A stretch of DNA of 64,000 nucleotides, taken from Saprospiraceae bacterium (GTDB lineage: Bacteria > Bacteroidota > Bacteroidia > Chitinophagales > Saprospiraceae). Each line of letters begins with the position of its first letter. The stretch's first letter is position 1. The notes beneath the pieces were generated by a model, which saw only the letters and a list, made by a program, of their open reading frames with translations, did not search any database and had not been told where the DNA came from. Shown here piece by piece: positions 1 to 9,100 of the stretch. Both the position numbers and the translations under genes were made by a program. Location: assembly GCA_016713025.1 (NCBI GenBank), contig JADJPZ010000002.1, positions 310,001-374,000 of the forward strand, read 5' to 3'.

Positions 1-117
1 ATGATTTTCCTTTAAAAAACTGACTATTTCGCCATGTTTAACCTTACCTGAGGCTGCAACTATTTCGAGCCAGTGATCCAGTGATTTTCCTGTTTTTTCT
101 AATAAACTGTGTTCCAT
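1..117 (-). CDS. DUF4287-like protein, N-terminal fragment cut by the window edge
   Basis: Reading from the ATG at 117 to the edge gives 39 codons with no stop. The sequence contains GKSLDHW, an ASG motif and KHGEIVSFLK, which resembles the N-terminus of DUF4287 proteins (TGKTxEEW...KHGEIVxWLK). Such proteins are often joined to DUF5655; the rest of this gene lies outside the window. It starts 24 bases after the DUF2911 stop on the same strand, so the two are probably co-transcribed. The molecular function of the family is not established. Confidence 0.6.
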   Translation of the reverse strand, partial: MEHSLLEKTGKSLDHWLEIVAASGKVKHGEIVSFLKENH

Positions 118-141
118 AAGGTTATTTTAATGTTCTTCCCA

Positions 142-1269
142 TCACAATGCCTTCCCGCTCTCCAGGGTTTTGATGGCGTTTTCCAGATTTTTTTTATTCA
201 TTTCGTCAGGTGCTTGCTTCAGCGCTTCTCTTGCAAAATCAAGCGCTTTTTTGATATTTCCCATGGCAGAAAAGGCACGCATCATACCGACATTGGTAGG
301 CCATGCACCTTTGTTTTTGATATGATTTTTTTCAAAGACGGCCAATGCCTCGTTGACTTTCTTTTCATTGAGCAGTTGTCGGCCGTACTGATGTAATTCA
401 ACAGCACTTCCGTTTTCCACAGCCTGATTCATTATCTGGTCTGACTCCTGAGTTTTACCAATCTTTTTTAGCAAACCTGCCCTTACAGAAAGTGCCTGAA
501 AACTATTGATGCCTCCAAGATTCGGATTGGTAGCCGAAGAAATCCATCCAAGAGCCTGTTCATAGTTAATTTCATTCTGCAGACACCAATTTGCTGCCGC
601 TATCAGGCTAGGCGGATCAAAACCCAAGGCACCGCTCATCTGGGCTTGAATATCTGACAGCACTGTTGACTTCAGATCTACTCCGATAGTAAAAGGGATT
701 CTCCAGTATTCCCACTCAAGGGCTACTTCCACGCTGCTTGGAGTTTGATTGGCAAATGTAAATTCAAGCCATTCTTTCATGGTTTTCTGCCCTGTCTGCT
801 GTTTTGTACTTACCCTCAACACATCTTTAGTCTGATCATAAAAATAACTGCCCCAGGCATGGTGGTTATTGTTAAAAATCAGCGTGCATTCGTCTTGACC
901 CAACTCTATAAACAAAGCATATTTACCTGCTTTAAGCATCTTGCCATTGATAGTCACATCTGTGCTGAATGAAATCGTGGTACACTCGTCAGCTCCGGCT
1001 CTCCATGGAGATTTCATATCTGAGCCAAATCCAAGAACCTGTGTCCCGTAATAAGCCACATTAGTGCCCCAAATCTTTCCTTCACGGCCTTTGACTCCCG
1101 GTGCATTCCATTGAATATTGATTTCAGTACCTCCTACTTTTCTCCCTGCAGAACTCGTCAGATTTGCTGTGCCGGGAATCCTTAAAGCCTGCCCTATAAG
1201 CGCACCTGACATCTGAATGAACAAAATGAAAGTAAATAAATGCCTGAAGTTTTGAATAAAGGTTTTCAT
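142..1269 (-). CDS. DUF2911 domain protein with C-terminal TPR-like helices
   Basis: 375 aa. A signal peptide spans about residues 1-26, so the protein is exported. Residues about 30-180 match the DUF2911 pattern common in Bacteroidota: an opening about synthetic 'GRKVGGTEINIQWNAPGVKGR', then 'WRAGADECTTISFSTDV' and 'GKYALFIELGQDECTLIFN'. Residues about 205-375 are helical with TPR-like spacing (ALxxRAxLLKKIGK, ALAVFEKN, ALDFAREALK), suggesting a protein-binding region. The function of DUF2911 is unknown. The DUF4287-like gene follows 24 bases downstream. The family call is firm; the role is open. Confidence 0.8.
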   Translation of the reverse strand: MKTFIQNFRHLFTFILFIQMSGALIGQALRIPGTANLTSSAGRKVGGTEINIQWNAPGVKGREGKIWGTNVAYYGTQVLGFGSDMKSPWRAGADECTTISFSTDVTINGKMLKAGKYALFIELGQDECTLIFNNNHHAWGSYFYDQTKDVLRVSTKQQTGQKTMKEWLEFTFANQTPSSVEVALEWEYWRIPFTIGVDLKSTVLSDIQAQMSGALGFDPPSLIAAANWCLQNEINYEQALGWISSATNPNLGGINSFQALSVRAGLLKKIGKTQESDQIMNQAVENGSAVELHQYGRQLLNEKKVNEALAVFEKNHIKNKGAWPTNVGMMRAFSAMGNIKKALDFAREALKQAPDEMNKKNLENAIKTLESGKAL

Positions 1270-1380
1270 GACTGGTTCATTTAATTTGGTAAGAAAATCA
1301 TCAAAAATACCTGTTTTATGGCTTCATTAGTTAACGTAAGTGATGTTTTCGACAAAACTGATACTTTTGCCGATTAATTG

Positions 1381-1758
1381 TCAGGTGGAAACAGTCTTGA
1401 AATATCTGATAACATATATACAAGTCAAAATAAAAGGTATCGTAGAGGCAATTATCTTAAGATTTTTCCCCAGGATTCCAACCACCAACATAAATACAAG
1501 CAGTAGTCCGATACAAGCCATACCCGCATAAATCCATTTTTTACGTGGTGTTTTTTGAAACAATGTAATCAACAGCAACAATTGTCCAAACAATGGGATA
1601 AATATAAACGGATGTGCTACTGACTTTGGATCAGTAAACAATTTTGATAATACTTCCCATTCTATTGCAATTAAAAATGTATGGTTGCCCATACCCCATT
1701 CGAGATATCCGAACAATGAAGCCACAATCAAAAGTGCAATTAAAATTTTAGTTTTCAT
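1381..1758 (-). CDS. small four-helix membrane protein, unknown function
   Basis: 125 aa from the ATG at 1758 (MKTKILIALLIV), preferred over an upstream ATG at 1794 whose extra residues (MFHDIKIIKNKK) look like untranslated leader. Four hydrophobic stretches can be seen, near residues 4-20, 50-67, 74-92 and 97-115. This fits a small integral inner-membrane protein. No catalytic motif is evident and I do not recognise the family. It lies just downstream of the DUF5916 gene on the same strand. Confidence 0.6.
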   Translation of the reverse strand: MKTKILIALLIVASLFGYLEWGMGNHTFLIAIEWEVLSKLFTDPKSVAHPFIFIPLFGQLLLLITLFQKTPRKKWIYAGMACIGLLLVFMLVVGILGKNLKIIASTIPFILTCIYVIRYFKTVST

Positions 1759-1795
1759 TTTTTTATTTTTTATTATTTTAATGTCATGAAACATA

Positions 1796-3982
1796 TCAAA
1801 GCGTCAGCCAGTAGTTGACCTTGAGTACGACAAATCTGCTCTTATTGGTAAATATATTTTCAATACCGTAATTGTCCGTATAAACCAGAAATACATCGCT
1901 CATAGGTGCAAACCTGTATTGCAGTCGGCTGTTGATATTAAAATTGTCGGCTTGTGTATTGTATTGAAGGAAGGTGGTCCAGAAGAGTTTGGTAGAGAAA
2001 TTGATTTCTGCCCTGACAGTCCCAAGGGTGATTTTTCTGTCAGTATATGGTGACGGAAAACGGATATCATTGTGCTCCACACCAAGCCGGAAGTTGCCCC
2101 ATGGTTGTGCCCGGTATGTAAGTCCGGCTCTGTATGTGTGTTTCCATCCATTGTAAAACTGACCATATACACCGAATATATCCCAGACCCACAGCTTCCT
2201 GTTGTCACTATTGTACTGGATATTAAACTCAGTCATATTGTAATCTCCTTTGGGCAAAGCAGGACTTGTGATCTGAAATGGGAATATCAGGCGCACAAAA
2301 TTATTGTTGAGTCTGAATCTGAGTGCTGACGTATTTTTGAAAAAAATAAAATGCCTTAGTCTGGTGTACCACTCGTTGAGTCCTGTACCGTCCTGATTGA
2401 CCCAAACGAAATTTTCAAGTCCTGACCAATGAAAATTCACTTTTTTACTCTGTTTTGGATAGTGGTAATAATCCAGCATGGAGCCTACATTGGTGTAACC
2501 GATTCGTATTATTCTGTCACTGTCCGGATCATAATTTTCAATCCTGCCGTTGAACCCCATATCCGAAAAATAATTTTTTCCGACATGCTGCACGTTGACA
2601 AATCCTCTGAAATTTTGTCCGTTGTAGGCCAAACCATAGTACAGCTGCCCATTTTTTGTATCCAACTCTTTTCCTTTGAAAGAATGCAGATATCCAATTG
2701 ATGATTGAAATTTTCCGTCATTGGTCGTATAAACAAAGTCGCCGCCGGCATTCCTGCCAAAATCTGATTTGTTCAGACTTCCATCATTCCACCCTTGTCT
2801 GTTAAGAAAAATTCCCCGAAATGTTGATCGGTCAAATACCCGCTGCTGAAATGCAAATGCGCTGAAATTATTGGCACCCGACCCATTTTTGTCCTGAGTC
2901 TGCATATTAAATGCCCCAATGCGCAATTTTTCATGAATGTTTCCGGAAAGCCTTGCTCCATATAAAATGGGAGTTGGTTGTCCCGTATTATTCAGTCCAA
3001 TAGTCCGTGAATAAAACACCTGATCGGCACCCTGTCCAAAATTATTAAAAATGTCATTGTTTTCAATAAAAAACTGACGCCTTTCCGGAAAGAAGATATT
3101 AAATCTGGTCAAATTGGTTACCTGTGCATCCACTTCCACCTGTGAGAAGTCAGAAAATGTAGTAAGGTCCAGATTCAATGCCGAAGTCAGAGCTATTTTT
3201 GCATCTCCGCCTGACTGTAATTTTGATTCATTACCTGCGCTCGTTTTATCATTTCGCAAAGATACATATGGAATCAATGAAACATTACCACCTTGTTTAG
3301 TAGGTGCTTCCGGCCATAAAAGGGTACCAAAATAGCCAATATCTGCAAAGTCAAACTGTCGTGGCACAGGTGCCCACACGCTGGTCTCGTTGTTGCCTGG
3401 ATCTCGTCTGCCGAAGTTGACTCGCCAGGAAGCATTATCTTTTTTGAACCGAATACTTTTCAGCGGAATTTTCATCTCTATTACCCATTTGTCTTCAGAC
3501 CTTACCACTGCTGAATACCATCTGTTGTCCCATGAAATATCAGGATCATTGGTTGATAAGAGGACTTCTGTTTGTGCATTCATGGCATTGATGCCGAATC
3601 CAAAACCATTGGCTTTTTTGCCTACGGGATCCAGAAGTAGCGCAAACTCATCACTGTTACCAAAGCCGTCTCTTTTGAGCGTTTGTGTAACATAGTAGGA
3701 ATCATCATAGCAAATTGCAAGCAGGTATAGATTGTCATCGTCACACAGCATTTTTACTATGGTCTCATACTTGGGTCTGCCGATATCTACCGGTGCATTG
3801 AGTATAAAATCCTTGGCTTCCTGAGCAAGTGTCCAGTCCTTTTCGTCACCATTGCCATCGATGTTGGCGGCACCGGTGGTTTTTTTTAACTGATAGATGA
3901 AGGTCTGCTCATTGGTATTTTGAGACCTGACAGCATATGTGACCAAAATAGCTATAAAAAGTATGAGAGATCGATTAAGCAT
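1796..3982 (-). CDS. DUF5916 / carbohydrate-binding-like outer-membrane protein
   Basis: 728 aa if started at the ATG at 3982, which begins a clean signal peptide (MLNRSLILFIAILVTYAVRSQ). An in-frame upstream start at 4105 would add 41 non-signal residues. Residues about 30-200 look like a CBM9-type beta-sandwich (IDGNGDEKDW, DNLYLLAICYDDS, SDEFALLLDP). The rest is DUF5916, marked by FFPERRQFFIENNDIF and many aromatic beta-strands, probably an outer-membrane barrel. DUF5916 proteins are widespread in Bacteroidota and of unknown function; the sandwich domain suggests ligand binding. The final residues WLTL suit an outer-membrane barrel C-terminus. Confidence 0.8.
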   Translation of the reverse strand: MLNRSLILFIAILVTYAVRSQNTNEQTFIYQLKKTTGAANIDGNGDEKDWTLAQEAKDFILNAPVDIGRPKYETIVKMLCDDDNLYLLAICYDDSYYVTQTLKRDGFGNSDEFALLLDPVGKKANGFGFGINAMNAQTEVLLSTNDPDISWDNRWYSAVVRSEDKWVIEMKIPLKSIRFKKDNASWRVNFGRRDPGNNETSVWAPVPRQFDFADIGYFGTLLWPEAPTKQGGNVSLIPYVSLRNDKTSAGNESKLQSGGDAKIALTSALNLDLTTFSDFSQVEVDAQVTNLTRFNIFFPERRQFFIENNDIFNNFGQGADQVFYSRTIGLNNTGQPTPILYGARLSGNIHEKLRIGAFNMQTQDKNGSGANNFSAFAFQQRVFDRSTFRGIFLNRQGWNDGSLNKSDFGRNAGGDFVYTTNDGKFQSSIGYLHSFKGKELDTKNGQLYYGLAYNGQNFRGFVNVQHVGKNYFSDMGFNGRIENYDPDSDRIIRIGYTNVGSMLDYYHYPKQSKKVNFHWSGLENFVWVNQDGTGLNEWYTRLRHFIFFKNTSALRFRLNNNFVRLIFPFQITSPALPKGDYNMTEFNIQYNSDNRKLWVWDIFGVYGQFYNGWKHTYRAGLTYRAQPWGNFRLGVEHNDIRFPSPYTDRKITLGTVRAEINFSTKLFWTTFLQYNTQADNFNINSRLQYRFAPMSDVFLVYTDNYGIENIFTNKSRFVVLKVNYWLTL

Positions 3983-4198
3983 AAAAGTTTGTAAATCGTC
4001 AAAGGTAGGATTTACATGGCAAATGGTTTTGAAAAATAGACGACAGGGATGTTTGAGCAGATTAAAAGGAGCGAAATGATGTAAAAAAATGTTCTTTACG
4101 TGCAAATGGAGCTAATAAATTACACAACCATTGTATTATTTTATTTTTGACCGTTGATACCATAAAGTAAAATTCACTATAACCAGATGAAATCGACA

Positions 4199-4480
4199 TA
4201 AAAAATAATCATGGTTTATTTTACCCGCCCGACTACAGGAATGGTGGGATGACAACCTAATAGCCGAAGGACAGTACAAAAGTGGAAACGAGACTGGTGA
4301 AAGGTATAAACATAAATCTGGAAGTGGAAATTACGAAAATGGGGAAATGGCAAGAGACACATTCTTGTCCATAAAAAAAACTTGCCGAAAATTGAATATA
4401 TCCTTTTGGGAGTATCTCAACGATAGGTTCTCTCTGAAAAATGCCATCGACCAATTAAATATTATTATGATCCGCCAAAG
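4199..4480 (+). pseudogene. transposase C-terminal remnant
   Basis: An open frame without its own start runs through this gap. It includes residues ARDTFLSIKKTCRKLNISFW followed by EYLNDRFSLKNAIDQL, which resembles the C-terminal tail of IS66-like and related transposases (xFLSVKKTCRKLxxSFWEYLxDR). The rest of the gene and any terminal inverted repeats are missing, so this is a decayed insertion. The family is uncertain. The remaining parts of 4106-4642 show nothing else I can name. Confidence 0.4.
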
Positions 4481-4642
4481 TTCCTCTCCAGGTTAATATA
4501 CCTTTTATTGAGTACTTACATATACACCATGTAGCCGCTTGAATATCAAATAATTGGTAAATATTTCAATTTATTTCATTGTATATCTTGACACACATGT
4601 ACTCTGTGGTGGATTATGGTGCTTCATTACTCGATTGAATTT

Positions 4643-5449
4643 TTAGATTCTGGCAGAAATCCAGTTGTTCATAAAAGTCAAAACTTCCTTTTTGTTTAAT
4701 TCATTGAAGATTTCATGAAATGCACCTTGCCACAATTGAAGCGTTTTGTCTTGTGAAGCACAGTTTTCATATAAGGCAACAGATCCTTTCGGGTTTGTAA
4801 TTTTATCGTCTCCGCCATGCATGATCAACACAGGAAAATGAAAGTCCTTAAACATCTCTTTGGCATCATGAATGGCATTGATCAGAGCCAAACCTAATCC
4901 CGCTTTGGCACCATGTCTGGTGATCAAAGGGTCAGTTTTATAAAGTTCTACTTCATGTTTATCCCTTGTGATATTTTCCGGATTTAACTTTTCGGTTTTT
5001 AATCCTGGAAGTATCTTACCTATCACTTTGACAACTTTTATTGTCATGGGCGTGATATCTTCTCCAACTTCAAGAGCAGAGCCTGAAAATATTACTCCTG
5101 CAATATCCGTTCTTTCCTGAAACATCAGAAAATGGAAAACGATAAGTCCACCCATACTGTGACCTAAGATAAAAAATGGTTTATCCTTAGGAATGCTTCT
5201 ATAAACATTCTCTACATCCTGTCGGTACTCGTCTATGTCTTTGATGATATTTTTTGGGCCACCTGATTTGCCATGCCCACGCAAATCAAAAGTAAAAACA
5301 TTGACCCCAATGTCATTGAGACTTTTTGCAACGTGGTGATATCTTTCACAGTGCTCATGAAGTCCGTGGACTATAAGAAGGTTTGCTTTTGCATTTTTGA
5401 CGATGTAATCTTTCGTATATAGTTCTATGTTGTGGCTGGATTTGATCAT
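4643..5449 (-). CDS. alpha/beta hydrolase, monoacylglycerol lipase / lysophospholipase type
   Basis: 268 aa, full length for the family (Hydrolase_4 / serine aminopeptidase S33). HGLHEH (29-34) forms the oxyanion region, GHSMG (96-100) carries the nucleophile Ser98, HGGDD near 211-215 supplies the acid (probably Asp215), and AFHE supplies His245. FDLRGHGKS (54-62) is the usual family strand-loop. There is no signal peptide, so it is cytosolic and probably cleaves monoacylglycerols or similar esters. Substrate specificity cannot be read from sequence. It stands alone, with a hairpin terminator upstream. Confidence 0.85.
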   Translation of the reverse strand: MIKSSHNIELYTKDYIVKNAKANLLIVHGLHEHCERYHHVAKSLNDIGVNVFTFDLRGHGKSGGPKNIIKDIDEYRQDVENVYRSIPKDKPFFILGHSMGGLIVFHFLMFQERTDIAGVIFSGSALEVGEDITPMTIKVVKVIGKILPGLKTEKLNPENITRDKHEVELYKTDPLITRHGAKAGLGLALINAIHDAKEMFKDFHFPVLIMHGGDDKITNPKGSVALYENCASQDKTLQLWQGAFHEIFNELNKKEVLTFMNNWISARI

Positions 5450-5488
5450 GGCAGTAAAATGTTGATAAAATATGAAATAAATGACAAA

Positions 5489-5527
5489 AGTACAAAACCT
5501 GCACTTAGAGGTTTTGTACTTTTTTTA
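5489..5527. terminator. intergenic hairpin terminator
   Basis: A 12-bp perfect inverted repeat (AGTACAAAACCT / AGGTTTTGTACT) with an 8-base loop is followed on the plus strand by seven T and preceded by AAAA. On the minus strand it lies downstream of the Lys-rich gene (stop at 5661) and before the lipase start at 5449, so it probably ends the Lys-rich transcript. Confidence 0.65.
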
Positions 5528-5660
5528 AAGAGTAGTTGTAATAAACCACCTCATTGGCATTAGGAATACATACTAATGAAAAAAATACATCCTTTTTTCT
5601 CAAACTTTTACTCTGTCACTTTACAGATTTGAAAAAGCCCGAACAAAGGTTTAGATTTCA

Positions 5661-6215
5661 TTAGTTTTTGCTAAACGCAAAATCAATCAGATGACTTTCT
5701 TTGATGGTCTTTTTGGTTTCCTTAATGGCCTTAACGGAAGTTGTTTTCATCACTTTCTGATTTTCAGTCATGATTTTGTTAGTTTCCTGAAAAAGCTCTT
5801 TACCAATGTTTAATACTTTTTTGCCAGCTTTGCTGTAAACTCCTGCAATAGATTTAGATGTTTTCAGTGAATTGTCAAGTAAAGTTTCACCTGCTTTCAT
5901 TAAAATTTTTGAAGTCAATTTACCTGTTTTAATCACTTTGTTGAGGGTAGGGATATCTGTTACGTCTTCTATTTTGTCAGTAACGATATCGACAGCTTTT
6001 TGAACTTCTTTTTTAGCTTTATCCACGACAGAAACAGGTTTTTTTGCAGTTTTATTAACTACTTTTTTTACTGTCTCTTTTTTGGCAGTAGCTATTCCCT
6101 GTACTTTTGAGACTACTTTTGAAGTAGCTTTTACTACAGGTTTTTTAACTGTTTCTACTACTTTTTTAGCTTCTACAGTCATTTGTTCAACCGGATTATT
6201 AGTGTTCACTTCCAT
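5661..6215 (-). CDS. Lys/Val/Thr-rich basic protein, histone-like or phasin-like
   Basis: 184 aa dominated by Lys, Val, Thr and Ala. Residues about 15-80 repeat KK(V/P)V and KKxVxK patterns like histone-H1-type bacterial tails. Residues about 90-175 are amphipathic helix with regularly spaced hydrophobics (SKILMKAGETLLDNSLKTSK), recalling phasins. There is no signal peptide or membrane segment. It could be a nucleoid-associated protein or a granule-coating protein, and sequence alone does not decide. It is monocistronic, with a hairpin terminator downstream at 5489-5520. Confidence 0.55.
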   Translation of the reverse strand: MEVNTNNPVEQMTVEAKKVVETVKKPVVKATSKVVSKVQGIATAKKETVKKVVNKTAKKPVSVVDKAKKEVQKAVDIVTDKIEDVTDIPTLNKVIKTGKLTSKILMKAGETLLDNSLKTSKSIAGVYSKAGKKVLNIGKELFQETNKIMTENQKVMKTTSVKAIKETKKTIKESHLIDFAFSKN

Positions 6216-6721
6216 GATTTTTTTTATTTTTGTTATTTAATACTGCAAATGTAAGATCCTGAAGTTACAGAAAAGTTACAAAAGAAATGATATGATATTT
6301 TTTTGTTTCACTCAATTCTCATCACCGATGAGACCTTTCATTCATCTTGTCCTAAATTAAATTTCTCACTTTCGCTCAAATAAAAATTCAAACATACTCT
6401 TACTTGCAATGATTATAAGTAAATATTTATTTGATAAATTTGAATGATTGTTATAATTTGCTCATCTTGTTCCTGTTTTATACAAAACAGAAAATTGAAT
6501 GCGAAAATTGAATATCATAATTATTCTTCTAAATTTACCCATCCTAAATCCTTCCCTTAAAATGGAAGGACTTTTAATCTGTTATGTAATGGCACCTTGT
6601 ATAAATTTATAAGCCTGTTTAAACAATGGCTTTTTTAGGGTACTTAATTTAGAGTATGGTTAAACTTTTTTGAAGAATATTTTCTGTACGCTATAAATAC
6701 TAAGACTAAAAATAAATATCG
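6216..6721. other. 506-bp gene-free interval with repeat fragments
   Basis: No convincing ORF. Positions 6346-6399 match, in reverse, the end of the element at 63221-63448: they share CTCACTTTCGCTCAAA and finish with AAACATACTC followed by TTA. A related end (TTA then GAGTATGG) occurs at about 6650-6659. The 16-base string AACAGAAAATTGAATG near 6486 recurs near 62421. The region looks like a graveyard of small mobile elements upstream of the acylase gene. Confidence 0.5.
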
Positions 6722-8932
6722 ATGAGACATCTGTTTACTTTTTTATTCCTTCCGCTATATCTTTTATCTCAATCCCCTGCAAAAGAAGTCATCAACCGCT
6801 GGGAACAACAAGCCAAACAAGTTACTATCATACGTGACAATTATGGCGTACCGCATATCTATGGAAAAACGGACGCTGACGCTGTTTTTGGCCTGCTGTA
6901 TGCGCAATGTGAAGATGACTTCAAGCGTGTAGAAATGAACTATATCGAAAAATTGGGCAGGTTGGCTGAAGTCAATGGTGCAGAAGAAATATATGACGAT
7001 CTCTTGATTCGACTTATCATCGATGCCGAAGATGCCAAAAAAGACTTTCAGAAAGCTCCTGAGTGGTTGAAAAAGTTGTGCACTGCATTTGCGGACGGAA
7101 TTAATTTTTACCTGTACAAAAACCCACAGGTAAAACCGGCTTTGCTGACAAAATTTGAACCCTGGTATCCGATGTTATGGACGGACGGTAGTATAGGAGC
7201 CATCAATGTAGCCGATATTGAAGTCAAAGAACTAAAGGCTTTTTATTCACAGCAACCTTCGCTTTCGCAAACCCAGGAATACAAACCAGTCAAAACAGGA
7301 TTTGAAGATGAAATGCTGACAGGATCCAATGGTTTTGCCTTGGCTCCTTCTATGACGGAATCCGGCAATGCCATTTTATATATCAACCCTCACGTTACTT
7401 TTTATTTCAGACCTGAAGTACATATGGTCAGTGATGAAGGTTTAAACGTGTATGGTGCCGTGACCTGGGGTCAATTTTTTATCTATCAGGGATTCAATGA
7501 GCATTGTGGATGGATGCATACCAGCAGTGCTGTGGACGTTGCAGACACCTATAAAGAAAAAGTAAGTCTTAAAAAAAACAAGTGGGTATATATGTATGAT
7601 GGAAAGGAAAAACCTGTAACAACAAAACCCATCACTATCCTTTCAAAAACTGCCCACAGGCATGATACCATAAAAATTCAATCACTGCATACGCATCACG
7701 GACCGATCATGGCCAAACGAAACGGACAGTGGATATCTGTAAAATCAGACAACCGCATCGTAAATGGGCTGATGCAATCCTGGCTAAGAACAAAGGCTCT
7801 GGGTCTGGATGATTTTAAAAAAACCATGGACCTCAAAGGCAATATATCCAACAATACTGTATATGCAGATAACAAAGGAAATATCGTTTATTGGCATGGC
7901 AACAGAATACCAAGACGTGATCCAACGCTGGATTGGTCTCAGCCCGTCGATGGCAGTATCTCTGCTACTGAGTGGAAAGGATACCACGAGATGGGAGAGA
8001 TAGTACATAGTATCAATCCATCCAATGGCTGGCTTCAAAACTGCAACGCTACGCCCTATACTGTCGCCGGAGATCAAAGCCCCAAAAGGCAAAGTTTTCC
8101 TGCCTATATGGCGCCTGATGGTGAAAATTTTCGGGGAATAAACGCGGTGAGAGTTCTTCAGGAAGAAAAAAAATACAACATCGACAAGGTCATCAAAGCC
8201 GGTTATGACCGAAGGCTGGCTGCATTTGAAGTGTTGGTACCTGCATTGGTGAAAGCATTTGAAAAGGTGCCTTATGAAGATACACTCTTTGCTTTACTTG
8301 CAGGACCTGTGGAAGTCCTGAAAAGGTGGGATTATAAAAGCGGTGAAAACTCCATAGCTACTTCCCTTGCGATAGAATGGGGACAAAAGATATGGTCTGA
8401 TATCCTGAAAACAAAGGTTCCGGTTATAGAAAATGCCGACCAGGTGGACAAAGCGATATATTTTGCATCCGTTGTAGACCCGCAAACCTTGCTCATGCCT
8501 TTATTGAAAACAATAGAGGAGCTGCAATCCAAATTTGGTAAATGGCAGACACCTTGGGGTGAGATCAATCGATTTCAACGGATTTCTACCGACATAGAGC
8601 ACAGATTTGACGATAGCAAACCTTCTTTTCCGGTAGGATATGCATCATCTTTATGGGGTATGCTTCCTTCCTACAATAGCCGGCCCTTTTCCGGTACCAA
8701 AAAGAGATATGGCGTCAATGGAAATAGCTTCGTATGTGCTGTGGAATTCGGGCCAAAGATAAAGGCTAAATCGCTCCTGGCGGGAGGCAATAGTGGTGAT
8801 GAAAAATCACCCCATTTTTTTGATCAGGGCGAAATGTATACCAAGGGGAAGTTTAAAGATATACTCTTTTACAGAGAAGATTTATTTATGCTCGGGGCCA
8901 AAAGGTATTTTCCCGGGCAAACCAGTTTATAG
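6722..8932 (+). CDS. penicillin acylase family N-terminal-nucleophile hydrolase
   Basis: 736 aa. A signal peptide (residues 1-16) targets it to the periplasm. The start of the alpha region shows IIRDNYGVPHIYGKTDADA, typical of penicillin/aculeacin/acyl-homoserine-lactone acylases. The autoprocessing site is MLTGSNGFAL, so Ser202 would become the N-terminal catalytic residue of the beta chain after cleavage of the Gly201-Ser202 bond. YINPH and the distal GVNGNSFV also fit the family. It removes acyl side chains from amides; whether the substrate is a beta-lactam, lactone signal or cyclic lipopeptide cannot be told. It is monocistronic. Confidence 0.88.
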   Translation: MRHLFTFLFLPLYLLSQSPAKEVINRWEQQAKQVTIIRDNYGVPHIYGKTDADAVFGLLYAQCEDDFKRVEMNYIEKLGRLAEVNGAEEIYDDLLIRLIIDAEDAKKDFQKAPEWLKKLCTAFADGINFYLYKNPQVKPALLTKFEPWYPMLWTDGSIGAINVADIEVKELKAFYSQQPSLSQTQEYKPVKTGFEDEMLTGSNGFALAPSMTESGNAILYINPHVTFYFRPEVHMVSDEGLNVYGAVTWGQFFIYQGFNEHCGWMHTSSAVDVADTYKEKVSLKKNKWVYMYDGKEKPVTTKPITILSKTAHRHDTIKIQSLHTHHGPIMAKRNGQWISVKSDNRIVNGLMQSWLRTKALGLDDFKKTMDLKGNISNNTVYADNKGNIVYWHGNRIPRRDPTLDWSQPVDGSISATEWKGYHEMGEIVHSINPSNGWLQNCNATPYTVAGDQSPKRQSFPAYMAPDGENFRGINAVRVLQEEKKYNIDKVIKAGYDRRLAAFEVLVPALVKAFEKVPYEDTLFALLAGPVEVLKRWDYKSGENSIATSLAIEWGQKIWSDILKTKVPVIENADQVDKAIYFASVVDPQTLLMPLLKTIEELQSKFGKWQTPWGEINRFQRISTDIEHRFDDSKPSFPVGYASSLWGMLPSYNSRPFSGTKKRYGVNGNSFVCAVEFGPKIKAKSLLAGGNSGDEKSPHFFDQGEMYTKGKFKDILFYREDLFMLGAKRYFPGQTSL

Positions 8933-9100
8933 GAAAATAATAAAATTATTCAGCAACCTTATGCAAAATTGGACAATTGAAGCCCCTTTAGAGACGAATT
9001 GCAGGTAGAATTAAAAAAATCCTCATGCCTTTATCCACGAAATATAAAAATTCAATATGGCAAACAAATGTAGCTATATATATACTAAAAAGTACCTTGC

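Noticed and set aside
1900..2208. 102-aa ORF opposite frames within the DUF5916 gene, and similar internal ORFs elsewhere
   Set aside because: Shadows of longer genes with clear domains.
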